Positions 7,497 to 17,151 of a stretch of DNA of 64,000 nt are shown in pieces. The stretch is from Boseongicola sp. H5 (GTDB taxonomy: Bacteria > Pseudomonadota > Alphaproteobacteria > Rhodobacterales > Rhodobacteraceae), in NCBI GenBank assembly GCA_020622165.1, contig JACNMN010000004.1, forward strand, positions 62,001-126,000, read 5' to 3'. The notes under the pieces are model-generated. The model saw nothing but the letters and a program-made list of their open reading frames with translations. It had not been told where the DNA came from and ran no database searches. The position numbers and the translations under genes are program-made. Position 1 is the stretch's first letter. Each line of letters begins with the position of its first letter.

Positions 7497-9974
7497 TCAG
7501 GCGAGCGACCGCTCCACCTCTTCCCGCTCGAAGATTTCGATCACATCGCCTGCGCGAATGTCATCATAGTTCTCGAACGCCATGCCGCATTCCTGACCCG
7601 ACTGAACTTCCTTCACTTCATCCTTGAAGCGTTTCAGGGTTTTCAGCGTGCCTTCATGGATCACGACATTGTCGCGCAGCAGGCGCACCCCGGCGGAGCG
7701 GCGGGCCACACCCTCGGTCACGAGACAGCCCGCAACATTGCCCACACCGGTGACGCGGAAGACCTCCTTGATCTCCGCATAGCCGATGAAGTTCTCGCGA
7801 ACTTCGGCCGACAGCAGGCCGGATGCGGCTGCTTTCACATCGTCCACAAGGTCGTAAATCACTGAATAATAGCGAATTTCGACGCCCTTCTGGTTGGCGG
7901 TGTTCCGTGCGGGCGCATTGGCACGCACGTTGAAGCCGATAACCGGCGCGCCCGAGGCCTCGGCCAGGCCCACATCGGATTCGGTGATCGCGCCCACGCC
8001 GGAATGCAGCACGCGCACGCGCACCTCGTCATTGCCGATCTTCTCCATGGCCTGAATGATCGCTTCGGCAGAGCCCTGCACATCGGCTTTCACCAGGATC
8101 GGCAGCTCCGAGACGTTCTCGTCTTCCTTGGCTTTCGCCAGAAGCTGATCCAACGTCGTCGCGGCGCCGGCGGCGGCACGTTTTTCCTTGGCCGCATTCT
8201 CGCGATATTCCGCGATCTCGCGGGCCTGCGCCTCGGTATCCACCACGTTCAGAACGTCGCCCGCTTCGGGCGTTCCGTTCAGACCCAGAACCTCGACCGG
8301 CACCGACGGCCCGGCCTCGGATACGCGGTCACCCTTGTCGTTGATCAGCGCGCGGACCTTGCCCCACTGCTCCCCGACAACAAAGATATCCCCTTGTTTC
8401 AGCGTACCATTCTGCACCAGAACGGTGGCAACAGGGCCCCGGCCCACGTCAAGCTGCGCCTCGATCACGGCGCCGGATGCGGCCCGCTCGGGGTTCGCTT
8501 TCAGTTCCAGGATTTCCGATTGCAGCGCGATGGCTTCCAACAGCTCATCGAGCCCCTGACCGGAGATCGCGGAGACCTCGACATCCTGCACGTCGCCCGA
8601 CATCTTCTCGACGACCACCTCATGCTGAAGCAGATCGGTCCGAACCTTGTCGGGGTTGGCATCGGGCTTGTCGATCTTGTTGATCGCCACGATCATCGGC
8701 ACTTCGGCCGCCTTGGCGTGGTTGATCGCCTCCACGGTCTGCGGCATCACCGCGTCATCCGCGGCAACAACAAGCACAACGATATCCGTCACCTGCGCGC
8801 CCCGGGCCCGCATGGACGTAAACGCGGCGTGGCCGGGTGTATCCAGGAAACTGAGAAGCGCACCGCTGTCGGTCTTCACCTGATAGGCGCCGATATGCTG
8901 GGTGATGCCACCGGCCTCTCCGGCCACGACCTTGGCGTTCCGGATCGCGTCCAGAAGCGAGGTCTTTCCGTGGTCCACATGGCCCATGATGGTGATCACC
9001 GGCGGGCGTGTCCGAAGGTCCTCTTCCTTGTCCTCGACCTGGTCGATCACATCTTCCACGTCGGAATCGGAAACCCGCACCACCTTGTGGCCGAATTCCT
9101 CCACGATCAGTTCGGCTGTATCGGCATCGATCGGCTGGTTCTGGGTGACCATCAATCCGTTTTGCATCAACGCCTTGACGACATCGGCAACCCGCTCCGC
9201 CATACGGTTGGCAAGCTCGGACACGATGATCGTTTCCGGCACCTGCACGTCGCGCGTAACTTTTTCCCGCTCGACATTCCCGCCCATCGCCTTCTGGCGC
9301 TGGCGTTCCTGCTTGCGCTTCATCGCGGCCATGCTGCGCTGGCGACCACCTTCGCCCCCGGTCAGGGCCTGGTTGAGCGTCAGCTTGCCGGAGCGGCGGC
9401 CACCGTCACGGTCGCCCTTGCCTGCGCCGCGGTCGCGCTTGTCGTCGCGTTCGTTGTCCCGACGCGCCGGAGCGGAGGAGGGCTTTCCGCCGCCGCGCGA
9501 CCCGGTCGGTTCGACAGGTGCGGCAGGGGCTTCGGCCACGGCCTCGGGCGCGTTGCGGCGCGCGTCCTCATCCGCCTTGCGGCGGGCATCTTCCTCGGCC
9601 TTGGCTTTCAGCGCTTCTTCGCGCTCGCGCTCTTCGCGTTCCTTGGCCTCGATCTCGGCACGCTTGCGCGCACGCTCTTCTTCGCGGTCTTTCTCTTCCT
9701 GCGCGCGGCGCTGCGCATCCTCGACCTCGCGGGCCTTTGCGGCCTGCAGGGCCTTCAGACGGCGCTCCATCTCGCTGTCAGATACACCACTGGGGCGCGT
9801 ATTCCCTTCGGCTTGCGCGGCCGCGGCCGTGCCCGGCTTGGGGACCATCACGCGCTTGCGCTTGGTTTCGACCACGACACTTTTGGTGCGTCCGCGTGAA
9901 AAACTCTGGTTCACACGTCCGCTGCGGGCGCCGCCCGACAAGCCAAGGGGTTTCTTTCCGTCTTGATCGCTCAT
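7497..9974 (-). CDS. infB: Translation initiation factor IF-2
   Basis: GTPase that brings initiator tRNA to the 30S subunit. The first ~240 residues are a variable, highly charged region (E/R/K-rich, coiled-coil-like), as in other alphaproteobacterial IF-2. The IF2-N domain ([17 protein letters not shown]) follows, then the G domain with GHVDHGKT near residue 330, DTPGHAAF and NKID, and finally the C-terminal beta-barrel domains. The length is 825 residues. The ATG overlaps the stop of the YlxR gene (ATGA). Last gene of the rimP-nusA operon. Confidence 0.98.
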   Translation of the reverse strand: MSDQDGKKPLGLSGGARSGRVNQSFSRGRTKSVVVETKRKRVMVPKPGTAAAAQAEGNTRPSGVSDSEMERRLKALQAAKAREVEDAQRRAQEEKDREEERARKRAEIEAKEREEREREEALKAKAEEDARRKADEDARRNAPEAVAEAPAAPVEPTGSRGGGKPSSAPARRDNERDDKRDRGAGKGDRDGGRRSGKLTLNQALTGGEGGRQRSMAAMKRKQERQRQKAMGGNVEREKVTRDVQVPETIIVSELANRMAERVADVVKALMQNGLMVTQNQPIDADTAELIVEEFGHKVVRVSDSDVEDVIDQVEDKEEDLRTRPPVITIMGHVDHGKTSLLDAIRNAKVVAGEAGGITQHIGAYQVKTDSGALLSFLDTPGHAAFTSMRARGAQVTDIVVLVVAADDAVMPQTVEAINHAKAAEVPMIVAINKIDKPDANPDKVRTDLLQHEVVVEKMSGDVQDVEVSAISGQGLDELLEAIALQSEILELKANPERAASGAVIEAQLDVGRGPVATVLVQNGTLKQGDIFVVGEQWGKVRALINDKGDRVSEAGPSVPVEVLGLNGTPEAGDVLNVVDTEAQAREIAEYRENAAKEKRAAAGAATTLDQLLAKAKEDENVSELPILVKADVQGSAEAIIQAMEKIGNDEVRVRVLHSGVGAITESDVGLAEASGAPVIGFNVRANAPARNTANQKGVEIRYYSVIYDLVDDVKAAASGLLSAEVRENFIGYAEIKEVFRVTGVGNVAGCLVTEGVARRSAGVRLLRDNVVIHEGTLKTLKRFKDEVKEVQSGQECGMAFENYDDIRAGDVIEIFEREEVERSLA

Positions 9975-10600
9975 GCGTTCTTCGTATCCTTCCCGGCGGC
10001 GGTTCCGCCGTTTGCCTTACGCAGGCCTTGCAGCTTTGCCGCTTCCTCTACAACACGCGCAGTGAGTCCACCAGCGGCAAGCGCGCCATGTATCACACTT
10101 TGGCGTCCGAATGCCAAACCCAATTCAGTTGCCGTCAAACAGCCGAAAAAACGGCCCCCTTCAGGCGTCCAGAGCTTTGATTTGCCGCGTTCCGACCCGT
10201 CGGAGGCCTGCAGCAGCACCTTGGCCCGCCCTTCGGCCAGCCAGCCCTTCACTTTTTCAAACCCGGCGACCGCGTAACCGCCCTTGCGGCTGAGCGCGAT
10301 CAGATCGGTGAGGCGCCGGGTCAGGACGGTCTCTGTCTGGTCGAGCAGGTCGGCCGGCACCGTCACCTGCGTCTTCGCACCGCGCGAAAACAGGTTCTTT
10401 TTCACCGCAAGCTCCAGAGCGGCCCGATCGGCGCTGACCCAGATGCCCCGCCCCGGCAGGCGTTCCAGAACATCCGGCACCACCTGCCCCTCGGGGCCGA
10501 CCACAAATCGGATCAGACCGCCCTTCGGCTGCGTCTCTCCGGTGGCGATGCAGCGCCTTTCGGCCTCATCGCGGATCTTGGTCCGGCCGCCGCGGGTCAT
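9971..10600 (-). CDS. YlxR (DUF448) RNA-binding protein with L7Ae-like C-terminal half
   Basis: Located between nusA and infB, the conserved place of the YlxR family. Residues ~10-90 are the DUF448/YlxR domain with the CIATGE and GRGIWVS motifs. The C-terminal half (residues ~100-180, [16 protein letters not shown] and [22 protein letters not shown]) resembles the L7Ae/YlxQ-like fold often fused in alphaproteobacteria. It probably binds RNA during ribosome assembly or transcription; no precise role is assigned. It ends in a 4-bp overlap with infB and starts 24 bp after nusA. Confidence 0.88.
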   Translation of the reverse strand: MTRGGRTKIRDEAERRCIATGETQPKGGLIRFVVGPEGQVVPDVLERLPGRGIWVSADRAALELAVKKNLFSRGAKTQVTVPADLLDQTETVLTRRLTDLIALSRKGGYAVAGFEKVKGWLAEGRAKVLLQASDGSERGKSKLWTPEGGRFFGCLTATELGLAFGRQSVIHGALAAGGLTARVVEEAAKLQGLRKANGGTAAGKDTKNA

Positions 10601-10624
10601 TCCGCGTCTCTCCGAGGCCTGCGA

Positions 10625-12253
10625 TCAGGCCCCGGCCTCCTCGGCTTCGGCGATGCTCTCGGCCACGGCTTCCGCATCAGCGGCGGCCTTGGCCTCAAGC
10701 TCTTCGATGGTCACCCAGCCCAGTTGCAGGCGCGCGGTCATCACCATGTTCTGCGCCTCCTCAAGGCTGACATCGAAGCTTTCCAGAACGCCGTCATCCT
10801 TCACGCGCTCGCCGTTGACGGTTGTCCATCCGCCCGCAAGCTCCCAATCGGCGCAGGTGGCGAAATCATCCAGCGTCTTCACGCCGTCCTCGCCAAGGGC
10901 CACAAGCATCTGGGGTGTCAGCCCCTCGAAATCAATGAGGCTCTGTTCGACACCCAGTTCCTTGGCCTTCTCCAGCGCCAGCTTGTTCTGTTCGTCGAGG
11001 TAATCCCGGGCGCGGGCCTGAAGCTCCTGCGCCGTGGCTTCGTCGACACCGTCGATGACCAGAAGCTCGTCCTGCTCCACATAGGCAACCTCTTCCAGAG
11101 AGGTGAAGCCTTCGGAGACCAGAAGCTGGGCAAAGAACTCGTCCAGATCAAGGGTGTCCATGAAGATTTTCGTGCGCTCGGCAAACTCGGCCTGACGACG
11201 CGCGCTTTCCTCTTCCTCGGTCAGGATGTCGATATCCAGCCCGGTCAGCTGGCTGGCCAGGCGGACGTTCTGGCCGCGCCGTCCGATCGCAAGGCTCAAC
11301 TGTTCGTCGGGCACCACGACCTCGATCCGCTCGGCTTCCTCATCGAGCACGACCTTGGTCACTTCCGCCGGCTGCAGGGCGTTCACAAGGAAGGTGGGTG
11401 CGTCTTCGTTCCACGGGATGATGTCGATCTTCTCACCCTGCAACTCGTTGACGACGGCCTGAACGCGGCTGCCGCGCATCCCGACACAGGCCCCGACCGG
11501 GTCGATCGAGCTGTCATAGGAGATCACGGCGATCTTGGCGCGGGATCCCGGGTCGCGGGCAACGGCCTTGATCTCGATGATCCCATCGTAGATCTCGGGC
11601 ACTTCCATCTTGAAAAGCTCTGCCATGAATTCCGGCGCGGTACGGCTGAGGAAAATCTGCGGACCCCGCGTTTCCCGACGCACGTCCTTGATGTAGCACC
11701 GGATCCGGTCGTTCGGGCGATAGCTTTCGCGGCCGATCTTCTCGTTCCGGCGCAGCACGCCTTCTCCGCGGCCGATATCGACGATGACATTGCCGTATTC
11801 CTCGCGCTTGACGACACCGTTGATGATGGTGCCCGCGCGGTCCTGGAATTCCTCGAACTGGCGGTCGCGTTCGGCCTCGCGGACCTTCTGCAGGATCACC
11901 TGCTTGGCCGATTGCGCGGCGATCCGGCCCATTTCAACGGGGGGCACTTCGTCGATCAGTTCGTCTCCGACTGCGGCGTCCTCCTTGAACGGCTTCGCCT
12001 CCTCCACCGTGAGTTCGGTGAAGTGATTCTCGACCTCGTCCACAACCGTGCGGACACGGGTGAAAGTGGCCTTGCCGGTCTTGCGGTCGATCGACACGCG
12101 GATATCCAGCTCGGAGCCGTAGCGCGACTTGGCCGCCCGGGCGAGGCTTTCCTCCATCGCCTCGACCACCAGTTCCGGGTCGATCATCTTTTCACGCGCC
12201 ACGGCCTCGGCGGTCTGCAGAAGCTCCAGCTGGTTTGCTGATGTAATTGCCAT
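10625..12253 (-). CDS. nusA: Transcription termination/antitermination factor NusA
   Basis: RNA polymerase-associated factor acting in pausing, termination and antitermination. The 542 residues contain the N-terminal polymerase-binding domain (MAITSANQLELL start), an S1 domain around residues 135-200, two KH domains (DPVGACVGMRGSRVQAV and LSLAIGRRGQNVRLASQLTG) and C-terminal acidic helix-hairpin repeats. I chose the ATG four bases after the rimP stop rather than an upstream in-frame ATG inside rimP. NusA is known in E. coli to regulate its own operon, which is relevant to the leader hairpin upstream of rimP. Confidence 0.97.
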   Translation of the reverse strand: MAITSANQLELLQTAEAVAREKMIDPELVVEAMEESLARAAKSRYGSELDIRVSIDRKTGKATFTRVRTVVDEVENHFTELTVEEAKPFKEDAAVGDELIDEVPPVEMGRIAAQSAKQVILQKVREAERDRQFEEFQDRAGTIINGVVKREEYGNVIVDIGRGEGVLRRNEKIGRESYRPNDRIRCYIKDVRRETRGPQIFLSRTAPEFMAELFKMEVPEIYDGIIEIKAVARDPGSRAKIAVISYDSSIDPVGACVGMRGSRVQAVVNELQGEKIDIIPWNEDAPTFLVNALQPAEVTKVVLDEEAERIEVVVPDEQLSLAIGRRGQNVRLASQLTGLDIDILTEEEESARRQAEFAERTKIFMDTLDLDEFFAQLLVSEGFTSLEEVAYVEQDELLVIDGVDEATAQELQARARDYLDEQNKLALEKAKELGVEQSLIDFEGLTPQMLVALGEDGVKTLDDFATCADWELAGGWTTVNGERVKDDGVLESFDVSLEEAQNMVMTARLQLGWVTIEELEAKAAADAEAVAESIAEAEEAGA

Positions 12254-12257
12254 GGGT

Positions 12258-12833
12258 CTAGTCCTCCGCCTCACCGGCTTCTTCGGTTTCTATCTCGTCA
12301 AATTCGGTTTCATCGATGATGCCCGCCGCCTTGCGCTGGCGAAGCATCTCGGTGATCAGCTCGTCGGTCAGCACCAGCTTCGCGTCGCTCAGCCAGTCGA
12401 AATGCAATCCGATCGTGCCCTCATCCACATTGATCAGGACTTCATCGCCCTCGACACCGGCCAGCACACCCTTGAACCTGCGGCGCCCGTCGATCAGCTG
12501 GGTCGTCTCAAGCTTGACCTCGTAGCCCTCGAAGGTCTCGAAATCCTTCAGCCGGGTCAGGGGCCGGTCGATGCCGGGGCTTGAGACTTCCAGCGTGTAG
12601 GCATCCTCCAGCGGATCCTCCACATCAAGCGTCGCACTGACGGCGGTGGAGATCTGCGCGCATTCGTCCACTTCGATCCCGCCTTCGGGGCGCTCGGCCA
12701 TGATCTGCAGCGTGTTGGTCTTGCCGCCCATCAGCCGGATGCGCACCACTTCGAACCCCATGTCTTCGATGACCGGGGTCAGGATCTCCGCCATCCGGCG
12801 GTCGATGGATGTTTTGGCAACAAGGTCAGACAT
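12258..12833 (-). CDS. rimP: Ribosome maturation factor RimP
   Basis: Assists 30S subunit maturation. The 191-residue protein has the family N-terminal domain ([19 protein letters not shown]), the [13 protein letters not shown] signature near residue 92 and a C-terminal SH3-like domain. I chose the ATG giving MSDLVAKTS; the frame is open farther upstream but that extension crosses a terminator hairpin. It heads rimP-nusA-ylxR-infB, with only about 13 bases between the hairpin T-tract and its start. Confidence 0.94.
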   Translation of the reverse strand: MSDLVAKTSIDRRMAEILTPVIEDMGFEVVRIRLMGGKTNTLQIMAERPEGGIEVDECAQISTAVSATLDVEDPLEDAYTLEVSSPGIDRPLTRLKDFETFEGYEVKLETTQLIDGRRRFKGVLAGVEGDEVLINVDEGTIGLHFDWLSDAKLVLTDELITEMLRQRKAAGIIDETEFDEIETEEAGEAED

Positions 12834-12845
12834 TCTATCCAGGCA

Positions 12846-12870
12846 CAAAAAAACGGGCGCGCGGCCCGTT
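12846..12870 (-). terminator. Intrinsic terminator hairpin immediately before rimP (possible attenuator)
   Basis: On the minus strand AACGGGC, a 5-nt loop and GCCCGTT are followed by further T residues (GTTTTTTTG). The hairpin could simply end the I78 lipoprotein transcript, but it lies between the best candidate promoter of rimP and the rimP start, so transcripts from that promoter must read through it. A second 7-bp hairpin (GCGTCGG/CCGACGC) sits just upstream in the same leader. Confidence 0.75.
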
Positions 12871-12924
12871 ACACTTCTCCGGTGGAGCGTCGGGGGTGGA
12901 GGCCGACGCGCCGCTGTTGACCCG

Positions 12925-12953
12925 GATATAGGGGGAATCACCGGGCGGCGCAA
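12925..12953 (-). promoter_or_regulatory. Predicted sigma-70 promoter of the rimP-nusA-ylxR-infB operon
   Basis: Minus-strand TTGCGC (12953-12948), a 17-bp spacer and TATATC (12930-12925). It overlaps the last codon region of the I78 gene and would give a leader of about 85 nt that includes two hairpins. The -35 is a weak match, so confidence is moderate. Confidence 0.45.
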
Positions 12954-12954
12954 G

Positions 12955-13236
12955 TCATCCACATTCGACCCGCGTAATAATGCCGTCTTCATCATGGATG
13001 ACGTTCAGACGTTCGGGGCTGTAATCCATCGTCACGGCATCATCCGGCCCGTAAACGCGCATCGGTGCGGGAAATGTCATCGCGGCCAGCACATCGCGAT
13101 GCTCGCCGATCAGGGCCTGCCAGCCTGAGGCGCCGCAGGCATCCGTCGCGCCGAGAGACTCTGGGTCGTCGCCCACGCCTTGCTCCTGGCAGGCGGCGAG
13201 TGCCATGAACGGGACAATCACAAGTGCGAAACGCAT
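12955..13236 (-). CDS. I78 family peptidase-inhibitor-like lipoprotein
   Basis: Small 93-residue lipoprotein. The signal peptide [16 protein letters not shown] ends in a lipobox LAAC with Cys16. The mature part carries [40 protein letters not shown] and a C-terminal TRVEC, matching the I78 (elastase-inhibitor-like) family pattern from memory. Probably an envelope-anchored protease inhibitor; target unknown. It is divergent from the formaldehyde dehydrogenase gene and followed by a terminator hairpin in front of rimP. Confidence 0.8.
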   Translation of the reverse strand: MRFALVIVPFMALAACQEQGVGDDPESLGATDACGASGWQALIGEHRDVLAAMTFPAPMRVYGPDDAVTMDYSPERLNVIHDEDGIITRVECG

Positions 13237-13311
13237 CCGCTTATCTCCATTGCATAGCCCCTGAGATTGGTCGAGGCTGCCGGAAACACAAGACCCGGAG
13301 GGAGATTTATC

Positions 13312-14424
13312 ATGCGCACCCGTGCCGCAGTCGCGCTGGAAGCCGGCAAACCGCTGGAAGTGATGGAGGTGAACCTGGACGGCCCGAAGGAGGGCGAGGT
13401 TCTGGTGGAGATCAAGGCCACCGGCATCTGCCATACGGATGAATTCACGCTGAGCGGCGCAGATCCCGAAGGGCTTTTCCCCGCGATCCTTGGTCATGAA
13501 GGGGCCGGCGTGGTGCTGGAGGTCGGACCCGGTGTCACCAGTCTGAAACCGGGGGATCACGTTATCCCGCTCTACACGCCCGAATGCCGGGAATGCGAGT
13601 ACTGTCTTCATCCAAAGACCAATCTTTGCCAGTCGATCCGCACCACCCAGGGAAAAGGGGTGATGCCGGATGGCACCTCGCGGTTCTCCATGCTCGACGG
13701 GACGCCGATCCTGCATTACATGGGCTGTTCGACCTTCTCCAACCACACTGTCCTGCCCGAGATCGCGCTGGCCAAGGTCAACCCGGCCGCGCCGTTCGAC
13801 AAGATCTGCTATATCGGCTGCGGCGTGACCACCGGCATCGGGGCCGTCATCAATACCGCGAAGGTCGAGATCGGCAGCCGGGCCATCGTGTTCGGCCTGG
13901 GCGGCATCGGGTTGAACGTGATCCAGGGCTTGCGGATGGCGGGTGCGGATCAGATCGTGGGTGTCGATATCAACCCCGACAAGATCCCCATGGCCAAGCA
14001 TTTCGGGATGACCGATTTCGTGAACCCGACGGAGGTTTCCGGCGATCTGGTGGCCCATCTGGTCGACTTGACCGGCGGCGGTGCCGATTACACCTTCGAT
14101 GCAACGGGGAATGTGCAGGTGATGCGCGCGGCGCTGGAATCCGCGCATAAGGGCTGGGGCGAATCCATCATCATCGGTGTGGCACCCGCAGGGGCCGAGA
14201 TTTCCACCCGGCCATTTCAGCTTGTCACCGGGCGCAGCTGGCGCGGCACGGCCTTCGGCGGCGCACGCGGGCGGACGGATGTGCCGAAAATCGTCGACTG
14301 GTACATGGAGGGCAAGATCGAGATCGATCCGATGATCACGCATATCCTCAGCCTTGACGAGATCAACAAAGGCTTCGACCTGATGCATGCCGGCGAAAGC
14401 ATCAGGTCCGTCGTGGTGTATTGA
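13312..14424 (+). CDS. adhC: S-(hydroxymethyl)glutathione dehydrogenase / class III alcohol dehydrogenase
   Basis: Zn/NAD-dependent oxidation of S-hydroxymethylglutathione, the adduct of formaldehyde and glutathione, to S-formylglutathione. The 370 residues show the catalytic zinc site ([16 protein letters not shown]), the structural zinc cysteines C-x2-C-x2-C-x7-C around CRECEYC and the NAD motif FGLGGIG. An ATG with GGAGGGAG upstream defines the start. The partner enzyme S-formylglutathione hydrolase is about 5 kb downstream on the same strand. The gene symbol follows Rhodobacteraceae use (adhI/adhC/flhA vary). Confidence 0.94.
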   Translation: MRTRAAVALEAGKPLEVMEVNLDGPKEGEVLVEIKATGICHTDEFTLSGADPEGLFPAILGHEGAGVVLEVGPGVTSLKPGDHVIPLYTPECRECEYCLHPKTNLCQSIRTTQGKGVMPDGTSRFSMLDGTPILHYMGCSTFSNHTVLPEIALAKVNPAAPFDKICYIGCGVTTGIGAVINTAKVEIGSRAIVFGLGGIGLNVIQGLRMAGADQIVGVDINPDKIPMAKHFGMTDFVNPTEVSGDLVAHLVDLTGGGADYTFDATGNVQVMRAALESAHKGWGESIIIGVAPAGAEISTRPFQLVTGRSWRGTAFGGARGRTDVPKIVDWYMEGKIEIDPMITHILSLDEINKGFDLMHAGESIRSVVVY

Positions 14425-15461
14425 GACCGGTCCTTGCCGACCTGATCGCCGAGTTCGGGCAACGGTTCGCGTTTGCAGGTGTCGGTCTTCGTCAGGGCAA
14501 CCGCCTGCCGGAGTTCTTCACGGCCAGCGCGCCGGGGCTGGGCCCCTGGAACGAACACGCGTTTCTGCGGGTCGCGTCGATTTCCAAGATCGTGACGGCG
14601 CAGGTTCTGCTGGGACGTCTCGGGCCGCGGTTCGATGCGGATATCAGCGCGTATCTGGGCTGGCCCCTGCGTCACCCCGGGCATCCCGGCCTGCCGGTCA
14701 CCGTCGGGCAGGTTCTGTCTCATAGTGCGGGGCTGAGCGATGCGGGCGGTTATCTGATCCCGCCCGATATGCCGTTGGCGGAGTGGATGGACGGGCATGC
14801 GGTCTGGGGCGCGGCCCCCGGCAGCGCGTTCGCCTACTCCAACCTTGGCTACATCCTGCTGGCCGAGGCGGCGGCGGGCGCGGATTTCGGCGATGCGGCG
14901 CAGGCGTGGATGCAGTCGGCGGGGATCAAGGGTGGCTTCAACTGGTCGGGCGTCGCGGCGCGCCGGAATGCGATCCCGAGCTACCGGCGAACCGAAAGCG
15001 GTCTTGAGCCACGGATCGATGCCGTGATCGCGCCGCAAGGGGTCAGCGCGCCAACCGGGCTGGAAGTGCCCCGCGCCACGATCCGCCACGCAGGCGCCTT
15101 CGGCCCGCAGGGCGGGTTGCGCACGTCACTTGGCCAATGTCTGCGGCTTGCTGGCCTGATCCCGGGGTTCGAACAGACCCGCCTCTGGCGCCGCACCGAC
15201 GGCCCGACCGAAGGATCCCCCGACGTGTTTCAGGATTACGGTGCGGGTCTCCAGTTTCTGGACCATCCGCCGGGCTATCCGCGCCCGCTTGTTGGCCATT
15301 TCGCTTCGGCCTATGGCTTTGTCGGCGGGGTTTGGCATGATGCGGCGGCGGATCTGTCCTTTGCCTACATGCTGAACGGGATGCCCGAAGAGGACGGGGA
15401 GGAGGATGATTTTCATACCGAAGAACGCGCGCTTTTCGCGGCGCTGGCTGACCTGGTCTAG
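14421..15461 (+). CDS. Serine hydrolase, class C beta-lactamase-like
   Basis: Beta-lactamase/penicillin-binding-protein fold with the SxxK motif SISK at residues 53-56 and YSN at 139-141, the pattern of class C-like esterases and D-aminopeptidases. There is no signal peptide, so the protein is probably cytoplasmic and an esterase or amidase rather than a resistance enzyme. The TTG start overlaps the adhC stop (TTGA), suggesting coupling; 346 residues. Substrate unknown. Confidence 0.8.
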   Translation: MRPVLADLIAEFGQRFAFAGVGLRQGNRLPEFFTASAPGLGPWNEHAFLRVASISKIVTAQVLLGRLGPRFDADISAYLGWPLRHPGHPGLPVTVGQVLSHSAGLSDAGGYLIPPDMPLAEWMDGHAVWGAAPGSAFAYSNLGYILLAEAAAGADFGDAAQAWMQSAGIKGGFNWSGVAARRNAIPSYRRTESGLEPRIDAVIAPQGVSAPTGLEVPRATIRHAGAFGPQGGLRTSLGQCLRLAGLIPGFEQTRLWRRTDGPTEGSPDVFQDYGAGLQFLDHPPGYPRPLVGHFASAYGFVGGVWHDAAADLSFAYMLNGMPEEDGEEDDFHTEERALFAALADLV

Positions 15462-15464
15462 CCC

Positions 15465-15974
15465 GTGACCCAAGCCGCCCCCCAAGGCCTGACCATCCGA
15501 TCCTGGAGGCCGGATGACGCGGACAGGCTATGGTCGATCCTCAAGCCCACATTCCGCGCCGGAGACACCTATACGGTCGACCCCGAAGTCTCCCGGGCAG
15601 ACGCTATCTCCTACTGGACCGCAGCGGAGAAAACGGTGTTCCTTGCGGAGGATCGGACGGACCTGCTTGGCACGTATTTCATTCGCCCCAATCAGGGCGG
15701 CGGTGGCGCGCATGTCTGCAACTGCGGCTACATCACCGCGCCCGAGGCGCGCGGCAAGGGCGTGGCGCGGGCGATGCTGGCCCATTCCCTGGAGGAGGCA
15801 CGGCGTCTTGGCTACCGCGCGATGCAGTACAACTTCGTGATCGCCACGAACACCCGGGCCATCGCGATCTGGGAACAGGCCGGATTTCAAACGGTCGGGC
15901 GCCTGCCCGATGCGTTTCATCATCCGCGGGAGGGGTATGTCGACGCGCTGGTGATGTTCCGATCGTTGGTTTAG
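15465..15974 (+). CDS. GNAT family N-acetyltransferase
   Basis: A 169-residue acetyltransferase with the acetyl-CoA loop ARGKGVARAM near residue 95 and the C-terminal NTRAIAIWEQAGFQTVGRLP typical of GNAT proteins. It begins at a GTG four bases after the previous stop. The acceptor substrate cannot be told; the sequence resembles the YhhY/phosphinothricin acetyltransferase-like group. It is part of a tight plus-strand run from adhC to the NYN gene. Confidence 0.85.
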   Translation: MTQAAPQGLTIRSWRPDDADRLWSILKPTFRAGDTYTVDPEVSRADAISYWTAAEKTVFLAEDRTDLLGTYFIRPNQGGGGAHVCNCGYITAPEARGKGVARAMLAHSLEEARRLGYRAMQYNFVIATNTRAIAIWEQAGFQTVGRLPDAFHHPREGYVDALVMFRSLV

Positions 15975-15983
15975 GGTCCGCCA

Positions 15984-16448
15984 ATGTCGCATCGCCAGAT
16001 CATTCTTGCATCCGCTTTGAGCGTGCTTGCCGGTTTCGCCCATGCGCAGGGCGCGGTGTCGGACAGGGCGCTTGACCTGCTGATGACGCCCACGCCGGAG
16101 CCGATGATCACCTATGCGCTGATCGGTCGGCTCACGGCGATCATGCCCGGGGACGTTGCGGATATCGAGATCTCCGACAGCGGAGAGATCACCGATGTCT
16201 TCATCCGTCTTGAGCCCGAAGCCGCGGCCGAATATTCCAGTTGGACCGAAGTCGGGACCGGCTTTGAAATGACTGTCTCGATTTGCGGAATGCGCGTTCT
16301 GGAAAGCATCATCGACGCGCCGGTCTCCAGCGGCACGATCTACATTCCCGGTCTCAACGCCATTCAGGCCGAAGCCCTTCGCGCGCTTTGGGCTGGCCGG
16401 CAAACCTGCTCAACCCTGCCACACGAGGTATTCCCGCTTGCCCAATGA
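15984..16448 (+). CDS. Secreted protein resembling the SecD P1-head domain
   Basis: A 154-residue protein with a cleavable signal peptide (MSHRQIILASALSVLAGFAHA, cleavage after AHA). The mature part follows the pattern of the periplasmic SecD P1-head: a segment like VFIRLEPEAAAEYSSWT, then an ILESIIDAPVSSGTIYIPG-like stretch around residues 107-124 and an alanine-rich final helix. SecD has the same order (LdpegA..f..lT, vlsaPvi..pi..G...I.G). There is no membrane segment for translocation. The similarity is recognised by eye; function unknown. The stop overlaps the NYN gene by 11 bp. Confidence 0.65.
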   Translation: MSHRQIILASALSVLAGFAHAQGAVSDRALDLLMTPTPEPMITYALIGRLTAIMPGDVADIEISDSGEITDVFIRLEPEAAAEYSSWTEVGTGFEMTVSICGMRVLESIIDAPVSSGTIYIPGLNAIQAEALRALWAGRQTCSTLPHEVFPLAQ

Positions 16449-17151
16449 CACGCCCCTTCTTGCCGTACTGATCGACGCCGACAACACCTCCTACAAGCAC
16501 GCCAAGGCGATTTTCGACGAGATCGCCGGCTTCGGAGAGGCCAGCGTGCGGCGCATCTATGGCGATTTCAGCTCGTCCCACATGAAGGGTTGGTCCGGTG
16601 TTCAGGCCGAGTTCGGCATCGTGCCCCATCACCAGCCTGCAAATACGGTCGGCAAGAACGCCAGCGACATCGCACTGGTCATCGACGCGATGGATCTGAT
16701 GCATTCGGGCCGTTTCGACGGGTTCGTGCTGGTAAGCTCCGACAGCGATTTCACCCGTCTGGCCAGCCGCGTTCGCGAACAGGGCCTGGATGTCTATGGC
16801 ATCGGCCAGCGGAAAACGCCGGACGCGTTCCGGAAGGCCTGCAAGCGGTTCATCTTCGTCGAGAACCTTCTGGGAGAGCCGGACCGGGCCGCGACGCAGA
16901 GCGCCGACCGCCCGAAGGACAAATCGGTAACCGATGCGCGCGATCTGATCCTGCGCGCGATGGAAAGCATCGATCAGGAGGACGACTGGTATTCCCTTGG
17001 GCAGATCGGTCAGTTCATCACCGCGGCCAACCCCGATTTCGACACGCGGACCTATGGCAAGAGAAAGCTCAGCGATCTGGTTGAAAGCCTGAAAATGCTG
17101 GAGGTCAAGCGCGGCAACGGCAACCAGATGCTGGTGCGGCGGCTGGACTGA
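16438..17151 (+). CDS. NYN domain (LabA/DUF88-type) protein with C-terminal OST-HTH/LOTUS domain
   Basis: The N-terminal NYN (PIN-like RNase) fold shows acidic metal-site positions in VLIDADNTS (residue ~10), ASDIALVIDAMDL (~75) and VSSDSDFTRLASR (~98). After a short linker at residues ~150-165, a winged-helix LOTUS/OST-HTH domain fills the rest (LILRAMESIDQEDDWYSLGQIG). It probably binds or cleaves structured RNA. The TTG start inside the previous gene gives 237 residues and keeps the whole NYN strand 1. Confidence 0.86.
   Translation: MPNDTPLLAVLIDADNTSYKHAKAIFDEIAGFGEASVRRIYGDFSSSHMKGWSGVQAEFGIVPHHQPANTVGKNASDIALVIDAMDLMHSGRFDGFVLVSSDSDFTRLASRVREQGLDVYGIGQRKTPDAFRKACKRFIFVENLLGEPDRAATQSADRPKDKSVTDARDLILRAMESIDQEDDWYSLGQIGQFITAANPDFDTRTYGKRKLSDLVESLKMLEVKRGNGNQMLVRRLD

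Noticed and set aside
8004-9899. 631-codon plus-strand frame opposite infB
   Set aside because: Shadow of infB on the other strand, with no recognisable domain.
13237-14388. Extension of the I78 lipoprotein frame across adhC
   Set aside because: The signal peptide and lipobox begin at the ATG at 13236; the upstream part is antisense to adhC.
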